From: Vibrio neptunius
GTDB taxonomy: Bacteria > Pseudomonadota > Gammaproteobacteria > Enterobacterales > Vibrionaceae
Assembly (NCBI RefSeq): GCF_000967495.1
Contig: NZ_JXXU01000035.1
Location: forward strand, 62,001-126,000
Length of the DNA stretch: 64,000 bases
Direction: 5' to 3'
This document shows, one piece after another, positions 34,866 to 44,200 of the stretch. Below the pieces are notes generated by a model. That model was not told the origin of the DNA, did not search any database, and saw nothing but the letters and a program-made list of their open reading frames with translations. Position numbers and translations under genes: made by a program. Positions within the stretch are counted from its first letter, which is position 1, and each line of letters begins with the position of its first letter.

Positions 34866-35543
34866 TTACTCCCAAGAGTAAGTCGTTTTCTTGTTAGGCT
34901 TACGCTTCTTTTCAACCTCTGTCGCACACAGATAATCTTCTCGAAAATCAGGGTGGTTTTTCATCTCCAATGGGACAAACAGTCTGATCTTAGTCCCCGC
35001 GACGACAACTGTTCGATTTCCCATCACGGCGATATCACCACGATGTAACCTGATACCCTTCATGGTTTTGACCGATGAGCTAGACGAGGAAAGCACCACT
35101 GGATAGCCAAACAACGTCAGTTCTTGATTGGTCAGAGTGACGGTTTCTTTGAATGTCACCTCAAAATACTGTTCTTCAGAACGGATAATACTTTCCAGTT
35201 CACGCACCTTATCCTCCACTGACGCGGAAAATACCCACTGGCCAAGTATTGTTTCCCATTTGCCGCCCAGTCGCAGACATTTCTTGTAGAGAAATTGATT
35301 CTTGCGGCCACTACTGAGTGTGCAAATGTCGATGCTGCTTTGTTCTTCAAGGGGAAGGGTAAGCTTAAAAATAGCTTCGTTGGAGTAGTATTTGTATTTG
35401 TTCGAGACTTCTTCAACATGCAGCTCAACTTCACCTAACGGCAAGTCACGACTGTAATCGTCAATGATGATTTTACAATGAGAACGTCCAGTGGACGCGA
35501 GAAAGAAATCTCGCTCTTTTTTCAGAATATTAAAGGTTCTCAT
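34866..35543 (-). CDS. Unknown protein, third gene of a replication-like trio
   Basis: A 225-residue soluble protein with no family recognised. It is beta-strand rich (FKLTLPLEEQSSIDI, YFEVTFKETVTLTNQEL, GIRLHRGDIAVMGNRTVVVAG) and ends in a very basic tail (VEKKRKPNKKTTYSWE), which fits a nucleic-acid or ribosome contact. The start overlaps the end of the preceding gene by 14 bases, which points to coupled translation. It is the last gene of a minus-strand trio; its partners look like helicase-loader and primosome proteins, so a role with DNA is possible but unproved. Confidence 0.55.
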   Translation of the reverse strand: MRTFNILKKERDFFLASTGRSHCKIIIDDYSRDLPLGEVELHVEEVSNKYKYYSNEAIFKLTLPLEEQSSIDICTLSSGRKNQFLYKKCLRLGGKWETILGQWVFSASVEDKVRELESIIRSEEQYFEVTFKETVTLTNQELTLFGYPVVLSSSSSSVKTMKGIRLHRGDIAVMGNRTVVVAGTKIRLFVPLEMKNHPDFREDYLCATEVEKKRKPNKKTTYSWE

Positions 35544-36465
35544 TGTCGCCGTTCGTTTCTCGTAGAATCTGTTTCATCAAAGCTTGCTGTTCGCGATCAA
35601 TCGTGTCTTGTTTAACTGGTTGCGCAGGTTCCATCACTTCTTCCCAGGCGACTTCCGATGTGTTTTCAGTCGATGTGCTTTCACTCGCCCCACGCAGTTT
35701 ATCAATGCGAGAAAGAATGCTTCCGACTTTGCCACTCGGCTTTATACCTTGTTTCATCCGACGCTCAATTTCACGATCAGTTTCCGTAGGTTCGACTTTG
35801 AGCACGTTCTGCTCAACGTCTTTTTCTCTTTGGTCGAGTGTCTGATCGAGGTTGTTCTGCACTTCTTGATACGCGTTGATGTATAGCACTTTGAATTCTT
35901 CGGCGAGATTCTTCTCAGATAGCGATTTCAGGTAACTGTTTTTACGGTTAAAGATGTACTTTTCAACGCGAGTTTGCGGATCTTTTTTGATCAGGATGCG
36001 ATGGCGAGCTTCAAGAATTTCGTTGTTGAGCGGAAGGTCTTTCAGCATAGAGAGCAGGGCCAACGCGGGCGGCCACTCTTTACCTGCCACCAAACGCTCA
36101 CGTAGATGATGAACAATGCGCTCAACATCATCGATGGACAGCTCAGAGGCAAACGCTGCAAATTCATCATCCGGCTCTGAGCCGTACATGTGAGTGAACT
36201 GGGTGGAGAAGTTCTCCTGCATTTTGCCAAAGAAACCCATGATGTGCTTGCGTTGCTCTACAGAGTAGGGACGAAGCACATCCTTCAAATCCTGATTGAA
36301 CTCACTGCTGACTTGCATTTGGTTCGAAGTAGTCGCAGGTGCAGCAGGCGTTTGAGTTTGCTGAACAACGGGGATGCTAGGTTTGGTGACCTGTTGAGTT
36401 GTTTGAGCGGGCTTATCCTGACTTTTTTGCTTCCAAGAAGAGGCGATCTCGTTGATATCTTTCAT
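35530..36465 (-). CDS. Possible helicase-loader (replication protein P-like)
   Basis: A 311-residue protein, with a Gln/Pro-rich linker at about 15-50, then a conserved domain at about 52-140: EFNQDLKDVLRPYSVEQ, HIMGFFGKMQENFSTQFTHMYG and LRERLVAGKEWPPALALLSML. The F-M-F-Q-F helix and the GKEWPPAL motif have the order of phage lambda P-type replication proteins, which load the replicative helicase; this is my reading, not a search result. The rest is helical and charged (RHRILIKKDPQTRVEKYIFNRKNSYLKSL). It lies 7 bases downstream of a winged-helix/DnaT-like gene and overlaps the next gene. Confidence 0.5.
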   Translation of the reverse strand: MKDINEIASSWKQKSQDKPAQTTQQVTKPSIPVVQQTQTPAAPATTSNQMQVSSEFNQDLKDVLRPYSVEQRKHIMGFFGKMQENFSTQFTHMYGSEPDDEFAAFASELSIDDVERIVHHLRERLVAGKEWPPALALLSMLKDLPLNNEILEARHRILIKKDPQTRVEKYIFNRKNSYLKSLSEKNLAEEFKVLYINAYQEVQNNLDQTLDQREKDVEQNVLKVEPTETDREIERRMKQGIKPSGKVGSILSRIDKLRGASESTSTENTSEVAWEEVMEPAQPVKQDTIDREQQALMKQILRETNGDNENL

Positions 36466-36472
36466 CTTTTAC

Positions 36473-37150
36473 CTAATCGTCAAAATCAAAGTTGAAGTTC
36501 GCCATCTTTTTCTTGAAGGCTTGGTTGGGTGACATTTTGGTCGCTGCAGGTTTTTTATTACTAAAGCCTTTGCCTTGTCCGTAACTCTTTTCCGTGTGCA
36601 GGTGTGCGTGAAGGCGACTGTTAAGGTCATCCTGACTCATCAGTGGCTGACCAATGGCCTGAACTTTTTCCACAAAGCTTGCCCAGACGTTGGTCTGATT
36701 GGCGAAACCAGTGCGGAACATAATGACTTCTGCCCACGACTCAATCACATTAGGTGACAGTTCAGCAAGGTTGATCATTTTTCCATTGGATGCCGATGGA
36801 TTGAGTGGCTTCACCTGCGTTTTATGGAATTGTGGCACTTTGGCAATCGGCTCTGAGGTGGCATACACAGGAATAGAGTGCTGGTTGCCAACGTTGATTT
36901 TGCACTTGATGTTCCCCTGCTTACGGGTATACGTCTTACTTAGTGAGATAATGGCTTGCTCAACCGCCAGTTTGCCAAGGACATGGTCAATCGTGGATTC
37001 GGAACCGTTGGTCATTTCCTGCAACTCCGCCATGGTGGTAATCACTGCACCGCTGCGATCGGACAATTCTGCCAGAGCGAGCAAGATGAGCTTTTCTTCC
37101 ATAGTGACACAAGCATGAGACCAAACTCGTTCAATAAATTTTGAAGACAT
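36473..37150 (-). CDS. Winged-helix/DnaT-like primosome candidate
   Basis: A 225-residue protein. Residues about 10-65 (HACVTMEEKLILLALAELSDRSGAVITTMAELQEMTNGSESTIDHVLGKL) form a phage-replication or DnaT-type winged helix. The C-terminal segment NVIESWAEVIMFRTGFANQTNVWASFVEKVQAIGQPLMSQDDLNSRL resembles the DnaT single-strand-binding domain. A basic tail (KKPAATKMSPNQAFKKKMANF) follows. ATG 37150 is preferred over an upstream frame with a hydrophobic start and no ribosome site. It heads the trio. Together with the helicase-loader-like gene it resembles a domesticated O/P-type replication module without phage genes nearby. Confidence 0.5.
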   Translation of the reverse strand: MSSKFIERVWSHACVTMEEKLILLALAELSDRSGAVITTMAELQEMTNGSESTIDHVLGKLAVEQAIISLSKTYTRKQGNIKCKINVGNQHSIPVYATSEPIAKVPQFHKTQVKPLNPSASNGKMINLAELSPNVIESWAEVIMFRTGFANQTNVWASFVEKVQAIGQPLMSQDDLNSRLHAHLHTEKSYGQGKGFSNKKPAATKMSPNQAFKKKMANFNFDFDD

Positions 37151-37201
37151 GTTCTGAATCCAGAAATAACAGACTAATAAGGAAATTATACGATTTGACA
37201 G

Positions 37202-37234
37202 GGCGAACACCAACAATTGATCTCAGTGTTCGCC
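37202..37234 (-). terminator. Hairpin after the prolyl aminopeptidase gene
   Basis: A 9-bp stem GGCGAACAC / GTGTTCGCC around a 15-base loop, 9 bases past the minus-strand stop of the aminopeptidase gene. There is no T-run, so termination is uncertain; the promoter of the next trio must lie just beyond it. Confidence 0.45.
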
Positions 37235-37243
37235 TTGATTTCG

Positions 37244-38545
37244 TTAAACCAGCGTGAGATTGGCGGCAGTTTGTTCACCCATCTCGAACAGTTTGTCGAA
37301 AATACGTTCGCCATCAGCTCTAAGACCGTTGTGCTCGTATTCGTTTGTTATCCACGCTTTAGCATTGGGCAACATTGCCAGAGTTTCGCGGCTGATGTCC
37401 ATTTCAACAAACATGTCATCGGCGTAAACCGCGCAGCTGACCGGTACTTTGTTGTTTGAAAGCTGCTCAGCATCATATAACGGCGACCAGTCCTGCTTTT
37501 CTGCTAGTAGGTCAGCGGCTTGTTTTAGCGGTTTTAACGTTACATATTGGTCAAACATCCAAGGGAATACCATTTCGCCAGTAAAGTAAAATGGCTGGCC
37601 CGACTGATAATTAAACGCCTGATGATCTTGACGAACGCGGTGTGCACTCCACTTTGAAGCAAAACCCTGACAGTAGATAGACTCGTGCAAAATGGCATAA
37701 ATCGGATTGGTCTGGAAGTTTTGTTCCATCAGCATACTATTGAGGAATTCATAACGAAGCTGAGGCTTACCGTTCACTGTAATGAACGCGTTTTCAAGCA
37801 AGTAGTAAGTGGGTAGGAAAGTATCACTAACGCCAAAGTTAATTCCAATTTGCTGGAATTGTTCAATGGTAAAACGCTGGCCATTGGGCAGAAACTCTTC
37901 ATTTTGCAAAAGATGATCAGCAATCTGCTGACATAGCTGCTGAGCTTTCGGGAACTGGCTAAAAAATGCTTGGTTCTTTTCCATCGTACGCTTAAACGTC
38001 GCACGATAGACATCGTCTGGGTGACGGGAAACAGAAGGCACGCCGCCTGTGATGTAGCTACGCGACAAGCTGTCTGGGAACATAGACAGATAAGTCAGAG
38101 AGCAGAAACCACCAAAGCTCTGGCCTAGGATAGCCCATTTATCGACACCGAACTGTTCACGGATGAATTCCGCATCTCGCACTATGTTGTCAGCGCGAAA
38201 ATAGCTAAGATACTCTGCTTGTTGTTGTGGTTGTATATGGGCCAATGTTTGGTGATTAACAACCGAGCTGTTACCCGTGCCCCGTTGATCAAGCAACAAC
38301 ACGCGGTAGTTTTGCAGTGCGCGTTTTATCCACCCGTTATTGCCGTTTTGGCGGGGTGACGGAAACCCTGGTCCACCCTGAAAATAAACCAGCCACGGTT
38401 TAGACGAATTCTTATCTTCAACGAGAGACACTTCACGCGCAAAGATGTCAATCTGTCCTTGTGCTGGGTCTGAGTAATCCAGTGGCACTGAGAATATGTG
38501 GGGGATGTAATCTAGTCCTGCATCAATAAATGCTTGAGCGTTCAT
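37244..38545 (-). CDS. pip: Prolyl aminopeptidase (proline iminopeptidase)
   Basis: A 433-residue cytoplasmic alpha/beta-hydrolase (peptidase family S33) that removes N-terminal proline. WLVYFQGGPGFPSPR forms the oxyanion loop, LLLDQRGTGNS is a family motif, and ILGQSFGGFCSLTYL holds the nucleophile Ser (GQSFGG). The acidic and His members of the triad lie near the C-terminus (VYADDMFVE and EYEHNGLR). The length resembles the Aeromonas-type long form. The ATG at 38545 follows AAGGA by 7 bases. Confidence 0.9.
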   Translation of the reverse strand: MNAQAFIDAGLDYIPHIFSVPLDYSDPAQGQIDIFAREVSLVEDKNSSKPWLVYFQGGPGFPSPRQNGNNGWIKRALQNYRVLLLDQRGTGNSSVVNHQTLAHIQPQQQAEYLSYFRADNIVRDAEFIREQFGVDKWAILGQSFGGFCSLTYLSMFPDSLSRSYITGGVPSVSRHPDDVYRATFKRTMEKNQAFFSQFPKAQQLCQQIADHLLQNEEFLPNGQRFTIEQFQQIGINFGVSDTFLPTYYLLENAFITVNGKPQLRYEFLNSMLMEQNFQTNPIYAILHESIYCQGFASKWSAHRVRQDHQAFNYQSGQPFYFTGEMVFPWMFDQYVTLKPLKQAADLLAEKQDWSPLYDAEQLSNNKVPVSCAVYADDMFVEMDISRETLAMLPNAKAWITNEYEHNGLRADGERIFDKLFEMGEQTAANLTLV

Positions 38546-38777
38546 TATTAATTCCTTTTCTGAAGTCGGGCTACTTTACTCTGGTTGAAGCGGATAACCA
38601 ATCCTATCCAGTCAATTCTGAGCTACCTATAGTTGACTGTGTCCGACATTGCCCATTGGATTTTACTTAGTCGTGCCTTGTCAATTTGGTGTGATATTTT
38701 ACTCAGGTAGAAAAGAGAGCTTTTGGGATATCTAGTGATGGTGTAAATTGGTGGAAAAACAATCAGGTATCTCCACT

Positions 38778-39362
38778 ATGCAAAACTATTTCGATTCTCC
38801 GTTTGCGGGCAAACCGATTGCGGAACAAATTACAAATCCCAATATTATTGTTGGCCGGCACAGTTACTATTCTGGCTATTATCATCAACACAGTTTTGAT
38901 GATTGTGCCCGATACCTCTCTGCTGAGCGTGATGATGTTGATAAGTTGATCATTGGTAATTTTTGCTCTATTGGATCTGGTGCTGTGTTTATGATGGCTG
39001 GAAATCAAGGGCATCGTACTGACTGGGCAAGCACTTTTCCTTTCTTTTATCAGGACGATCCAAACTTTTCTCAGGCAAGAGATGGTTTTCGGCCAGCAGG
39101 TGATACTGTCATCGGAAATGACGTGTGGATTGGGTCTGAGGCCATAATTATGGCTGGGGTTAAAATTGGGGATGGCGCGGTCATTGCCAGCCGAGCGGTG
39201 GTAACAAAAGATGTGGCACCCTATGAGGTTGTTGGATCTAATCCAGCCAAGCACATCAAGTTTCGTTTTAGCCAAGAACAAATTAAGCAGCTATTGGAAA
39301 TGGAGTGGTGGCATTGGCACGACGAAGAGCTAAAGGGGGGCGATGGAATGGTTGTGCTCTAA
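38778..39362 (+). CDS. catB: CatB-type O-acetyltransferase, 3'-frameshifted
   Basis: A hexapeptide-repeat (left-handed beta-helix) xenobiotic acetyltransferase of the CatB/Vat type, which acetylates chloramphenicol or other acceptors. [47 protein letters not shown] is nearly the CatB start, and [38 protein letters not shown] gives the beta-helix and active-site region (catalytic His in [11 protein letters not shown]). As read, it ends at DGMVVL after a six-G run at 39335-39340. Dropping one G restores the family's C-terminus ([20 protein letters not shown]) to a stop at 39412-39414. Start ATG 38778 matches the family. Whether the enzyme is active is uncertain. Confidence 0.82.
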   Translation: MQNYFDSPFAGKPIAEQITNPNIIVGRHSYYSGYYHQHSFDDCARYLSAERDDVDKLIIGNFCSIGSGAVFMMAGNQGHRTDWASTFPFFYQDDPNFSQARDGFRPAGDTVIGNDVWIGSEAIIMAGVKIGDGAVIASRAVVTKDVAPYEVVGSNPAKHIKFRFSQEQIKQLLEMEWWHWHDEELKGGDGMVVL

Positions 39363-39414
39363 AGATATTGCAGCGCTTCACCGCTACTGGCAGAGTTATA
39401 TTGCTGCTTCGTGA
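39335..39414 (+). other. Frameshifted 3' end of catB
   Basis: Reading one base out of frame from the six-G tract at 39335-39340 gives [17 protein letters not shown] followed by a stop, the expected CatB C-terminal helix. It is either a sequencing or assembly error, a real one-base insertion, or a phase-variable homopolymer. Confidence 0.75.
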
Positions 39415-39480
39415 TAGTCAATATACAGCCACAAATGGCTTTTAAGTCGATTAGGTCGGCAGAGGTAGCCGCCTTACAAA

Positions 39481-39499
39481 CATTCAAAAATTTTGAATG
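39481..39499. promoter_or_regulatory. Perfect palindrome upstream of the pirin gene
   Basis: CATTCAAAA and TTTTGAATG flank a single A, a perfect 19-bp odd palindrome, 77 bases before the pirin start. It looks like a dimeric repressor or LysR-type operator; the binding protein is unknown, and no regulator lies beside it. Confidence 0.55.
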
Positions 39500-39575
39500 A
39501 ATAGCTCAAATTCCTATGCTCAAGATTCGATTTGAGGGCGATAGACTGTAGTTATCGCTCTTGAGGAGAAAGAAA

Positions 39576-40424
39576 ATGAGTCAACGTCGAGAAATTCGTC
39601 AAATCATTCCAGCGCACGCCACATCCGATGGCGATGGGGTCAAAATTAGCCGCGTGGCGGGTTTTAGCAACGCAGGTTTTTCGCCGTTTCTGATGATAGA
39701 TGAGCTGAAGTCCGATCAGCTTTCTGACTATGTAGGCGGCTTTCCCCCCCACCCTCATCGTGGCATTGAAACTTTGACCTATATGCTTAAAGGTCACTTC
39801 CAACATAAAGATCACATGGGGAATGTGGGTGAATTGCGTTCTGGTGGCGCTCAATGGATGGCGGCAGGACGTGGAGTCATCCACAGTGAGATGCCTATCA
39901 TGCAAGATGGTGACCTACATGGTTTCCAAATTTGGATAAATCAGCCAGCGCGCGACAAGATGAAACCCGCTCAGTATCATGACTTTCAGCCTGAAACCAT
40001 CACAGAGTATCAAGATGAGAGCGTCGGAGTATTACGCGTTCTAGCGGGTGAGGTATCGGTTGACGGGCATGTTCAGCAAGGGCCGTTGAGTGAAACTGGA
40101 GTCCCTTTATCTGTTTCTGATTGGCGAGCTGAAACTAACCACCAGATTAACTTACTTACGCCGCTGAAATTTAACATGATGCTGTATGTTTATCAGGGTG
40201 AAATTAGCTTGAATGGACAGCACGTGCAACACGGTGAGATGGCATTGTTATCAACGGGTGAAGCCGTGAGTTTAGTTGCAACAAAAAGCAGCGGAGTATT
40301 GATTCTCCTTGGTGAACCTATTGACGAGCCCATCGTGCATTATGGTCCATTTGTAATGAACAGAATGCAAGAAATTGAACAAGCGATCAGCGACTACAAC
40401 AGCGGCGAGTTTGAAAAATACTGA
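39576..40424 (+). CDS. Pirin-family cupin protein
   Basis: A 282-residue bicupin. FPPHPHRGIETLTYMLKGHFQHKDHMG carries the three His metal ligands (HPHRG and the later HxD/E), then QWMAAGRGVIHSEMP and the pirin C-terminal cupin. Pirins may act as quercetinases or redox sensors; substrate is not readable. GAGGAG precedes the ATG at 39576. It has an upstream palindrome and its own terminator. In many bacteria pirin genes are LysR targets and respond to oxidants, but no such gene is adjacent here. Confidence 0.88.
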   Translation: MSQRREIRQIIPAHATSDGDGVKISRVAGFSNAGFSPFLMIDELKSDQLSDYVGGFPPHPHRGIETLTYMLKGHFQHKDHMGNVGELRSGGAQWMAAGRGVIHSEMPIMQDGDLHGFQIWINQPARDKMKPAQYHDFQPETITEYQDESVGVLRVLAGEVSVDGHVQQGPLSETGVPLSVSDWRAETNHQINLLTPLKFNMMLYVYQGEISLNGQHVQHGEMALLSTGEAVSLVATKSSGVLILLGEPIDEPIVHYGPFVMNRMQEIEQAISDYNSGEFEKY

Positions 40425-40544
40425 TACTAAACCATATGAATAGATAGTTGCACTATTTCGTCTAAACTTTACCTATTAGCTCCTGAACTTGGGAGCCATT
40501 GAACACAAAAAGCGAATAATCCACTGCCATTCACTTTTTGTTTT

Positions 40545-40572
40545 GCCACGTGTCTAAGATACGTGGCTTTTT
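40545..40572 (+). terminator. Terminator after the pirin gene
   Basis: Stem GCCACGT (40545-40551) / ACGTGGC (40561-40567) followed by TTTTTTCTTT, with a second AT-rich stem just upstream. It is 120 bases past the pirin stop. Confidence 0.75.
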
Positions 40573-40698
40573 CTTTGATATAGCAAAACATGGTTGACGT
40601 TCTAGGTGGTGAGTTATTACTAGGTCACTTTCCGTATCCGGTGAAATATTTTAGTCACGTCAAACGGCCTACCAGCAACAGCTGGCAGGCAAGGAACG

Positions 40699-41244
40699 TT
40701 ACAGTTCGAAAGATTTGACCATGCCAGCTTCAGCATGGCCTGGAATGTTACAGGCAAACTCAACGTTATTGTCACCATGGAAATGCCACAGTAACTGCTT
40801 GGCTTTGCCCGGAGCAACCGTCACTGTACTGCCAGAATCATGAGCGTGGTTGCCCATTTTCTTCATCATCTCACGGTGCTTGAGTTGCTCTTGCGCTGAG
40901 CCAATGGAGAACTCATGGTCGATTTTCCCTTTGTTCATGACCACAAACTGGACTACGTCATTCGGTTCTATATCCACCTCTTTTTTGAATGTGATGCTCA
41001 TATCATCGTCAAGGATCACGTGGACCACTTTGTCCGGCTTAGCACCTTTGGCAGGCATACCGACATCGGACATTTCGTCCATGTTCATTTGTGAGTGGTC
41101 CATCCCCTTCATATCGCCCATCATTTTCGAATGGTCCATACCTTCCATATTCACTCTGGAATGATCCATGGATGAGTGATCCATTTGAGCGAGAATTTGA
41201 GTGCTCGCTAGAGTCAGTGCAAGTGCCAGAATTGTTTTTTTCAT
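40699..41244 (-). CDS. CopI-type periplasmic cupredoxin
   Basis: A 181-residue exported copper protein. The signal peptide MKKTILALALTLASTQILA is followed by a Met/His-rich copper-buffering segment (MDHS repeats, residues 21-60) and a cupredoxin domain with ligands His110 (DHEFS), Cys165, His170 (CNIPGH) and Met175. Met-rich cupredoxins of this type (CopI) protect the periplasm from copper, especially under low oxygen. ATG 41244 fits AAGGA 7 bases upstream. It is the last gene of the copper operon, 55 bases after cusA, behind the CueR-type promoter at 47999-48029. Confidence 0.85.
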   Translation of the reverse strand: MKKTILALALTLASTQILAQMDHSSMDHSRVNMEGMDHSKMMGDMKGMDHSQMNMDEMSDVGMPAKGAKPDKVVHVILDDDMSITFKKEVDIEPNDVVQFVVMNKGKIDHEFSIGSAQEQLKHREMMKKMGNHAHDSGSTVTVAPGKAKQLLWHFHGDNNVEFACNIPGHAEAGMVKSFEL

Positions 41245-41299
41245 CATTGTTTCCTTAAGTAGTAGGGTGCCCCGAAGCACTGAGCGACGGGGACATGGT

Positions 41300-44200
41300 T
41301 CATGAGTGACGTGAGATTTCTCTTTGTTTCCACAATTTGAAAATGGCCGGTAGTACCAGAAGCGTGAGTAGCAGCGCCGATGCCATTCCACCAATCATAG
41401 GGGCGGCGATTCGTTGCATGACTTCAGAGCCCGTACCTTCGCCGTACATGATCGGTACAAGACCTATGATGACGGTCAGAACTGTCATCATCACAGGACG
41501 AACTCTGAGGCCTGCACCGTCTCGAATCGCCATCGACAGATCATCGGAAGTAATGGAGTGGTTCTGCTCTTGGGCATCCAGCTTTTTGTAGTGCCAGGCT
41601 TGGTTGAGATACACCAGCATGATGACGCCAATTTCGACGGCGACACCCGCGAGGGCAATAAAGCCGACCCCAACGGCAATCGAGAAGTTATAGCCAAGGT
41701 AGTGCATCAGCCATAAGCCGCCTACCATGGCGAGAGGGAGGGTCATCATGATGATCAGCACTTCGCCAATGCGACGGAAGCTGAAGTAAAGCAGCAGTAT
41801 AATGATCGCCAGCGTAATCGGCACCACGACACTTAGGCGCTCTTTCGCGCGCTCCATATATTCATACTGACCTGACCAAGCCAGAGAATAGCCAGCGGGC
41901 AGATTGAGCTGAACAGCCACGACTTGTTGTGCTTCTGCAACGTACGAACCGAGATCTCGTCCATCGATATCAACGAATACCCAGCCATTAGGTCGAGCGT
42001 TTTCTGTTTTGATCATCGGTGGGCCGTCTTCGTAACGAATATCAGCAACATCAGCCAGTGCGATACGAGCACCATTCGGGGTAACCAGAGGTAGGTTCTG
42101 TTGTTTCACCACTGAATCACGGTAGTCCTGTGGGTATCGAACATTAATCGGGTAGCGTTCCAGCCCTTCTATGGTTTCCCCAACGTTCATGCCGCCCACT
42201 GCAGTGGAAATTACGCGTTGAACATCTTTTATATTGAGACCATAGCGAGCGGCGGAGCGACGCTTTATATCGATAGTGACGTAGCGTCCACCAGCGACAC
42301 GCTCAGCATAAACAGACGCCGTACCATTGACCTGATTGAGAATAGGTTCCAGTTCAGCACCGATCTGTTCAATGACGTTAAGATCGGGGCCTGAGATTTT
42401 GATCCCAATAGGTGTTTTAATGCCGGTTGCCAGCATGTCGATACGGGTTTTGATTGGCATGACCCACGCATTGGTTAGCCCGGGGAACTGCACTAGATCG
42501 TCAAACTCTTTGCGCAGCGATTCGGTGGTTACGCCTTCACGCCATTGTTCGCGAGGTTTCAGCTGTATGACGGTTTCAATCATGGTCAGCGGTGCGGGGT
42601 CGGTAGCGGTTTCGGCGCGTCCGATTTTCCCCCATACCGTCTCAACTTCTGGGACGCTCTTAATCAACTTATTGGTTTGCTGTAACAGCTCGCGTGCTTT
42701 ACCAATTGAGATACCCGGATAGGTGGTCGGCATGTACATCAAATCACCCTCATCGAGTGGAGGAATGAATTCGCTGCCCAGCTTACTGGTTGGGTAGTAA
42801 GCCGATGCCATAAGCCCTATTGCAATGACGATCATGATTTTAGGGTAGTTGAGGCTCAGGTTGAGCAAGGGTCTGTAAAGCGAGACTAACCCTTTGTTGA
42901 CTGGGTTTTTGTGTTCTGGGAGTACTTTGCCACGAATGAAATAGCCCATCAGAACAGGCACTAGCGTAATCGCTAAGCCAGCAGACGCTGCCATGGCGTA
43001 GGTTTTGGTAAATGCCAGTGGCGAAAACATTTTGCCTTCCTGACCTTCCAATGCAAACACAGGAACAAAGCTCAACGTGATGATTAACAGAGAAAAGAAC
43101 AGCGGTGCACCGACTTCCTCTGCGGCCTTGCCGATGACTTGCCAGCGATTCTTATCGGTGAGCGGAGTTCGTTCAATGTGCTTGTGAACGTTTTCTATCA
43201 TCACGATTGCGCCGTCGACCATAGCTCCAATGGCGATGGCAATACCACCCAATGACATGATGTTGGCGTTAATCCCTTGCCAATGCATGATCACAAACGC
43301 AGTCAGAATACCCACTGGTAAGCTCAAAGCGATAACCAGAGAAGAGCGTATATGGAACAGGAACAAAGCACAGACAATCGCAACCACGATGAATTCTTCA
43401 GCCAGTTTCTTCCATAAGTTTTCTACCGCCGAGTCGATCAACGTAGAGCGGTCATACGTTGGTACGATTTCGACACCCTCAGGCAAGCTGCGTTGCAGTT
43501 CGGTCAGTTTGGCTTTGGTTTTGGCGATCACTTCACTGGCATTTTCTCCGAAGCGCATCACGATCACGCCACCAACGGCTTCCCCTTCACCGTTGAGCTC
43601 AGAAATGCCACGACGCATTTGTGGGCCAAGGTTAATATCCGCGACATCACCCAACAGAAGCGGGGTGCCTTTTTCGGTTACCTTGAGTGGCAGTGAGCGG
43701 ATATCTTCGATACTAGTCAGGTAACCTGTGGTGCGCACCATGTGTTCGGCTTCAGCGACCTCAATCACGGAGGCACCTGTCTCCTGATTACCGTTTTGAA
43801 TCGTGTTGTTGACCTGCTGTAATGTCAGGTTGTAAGCACGCAGTTTGGCGGGGTCAATCTGGATCTGATACTGCTTGACCATACCACCTACAGTGGCGAC
43901 TTCCGATACTCCATCAACGGTTTGCAGTTCGTATTTGAGGAACCAATCCTGCAAGCTGCGTAACTGGGCTAAATCGTGTTGTCCGGTTTTATCCTGAAGA
44001 ACATAGCTGTAAACCCAGCCAACCCCAGTGGCATCGGGCCCCAGCGTTGGTTTAGCGTTTGATGGTAGGTTTGGCGCGACTTGACTGAGATACTCCAGCA
44101 CACGCGAGCGGGCCCAGTACATATCGGTGTCATCATTAAAGATGATGTAGACATAGGAATCCCCAAAGAAAGAGTATCCCCTGACGGTTTCTGCACCGGG

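Noticed and set aside
38700..39414. catB as an integron cassette
   Set aside because: CatB genes occur in Vibrio superintegrons, but no attC-like repeat flanks this copy, and its neighbours are ordinary chromosomal genes.
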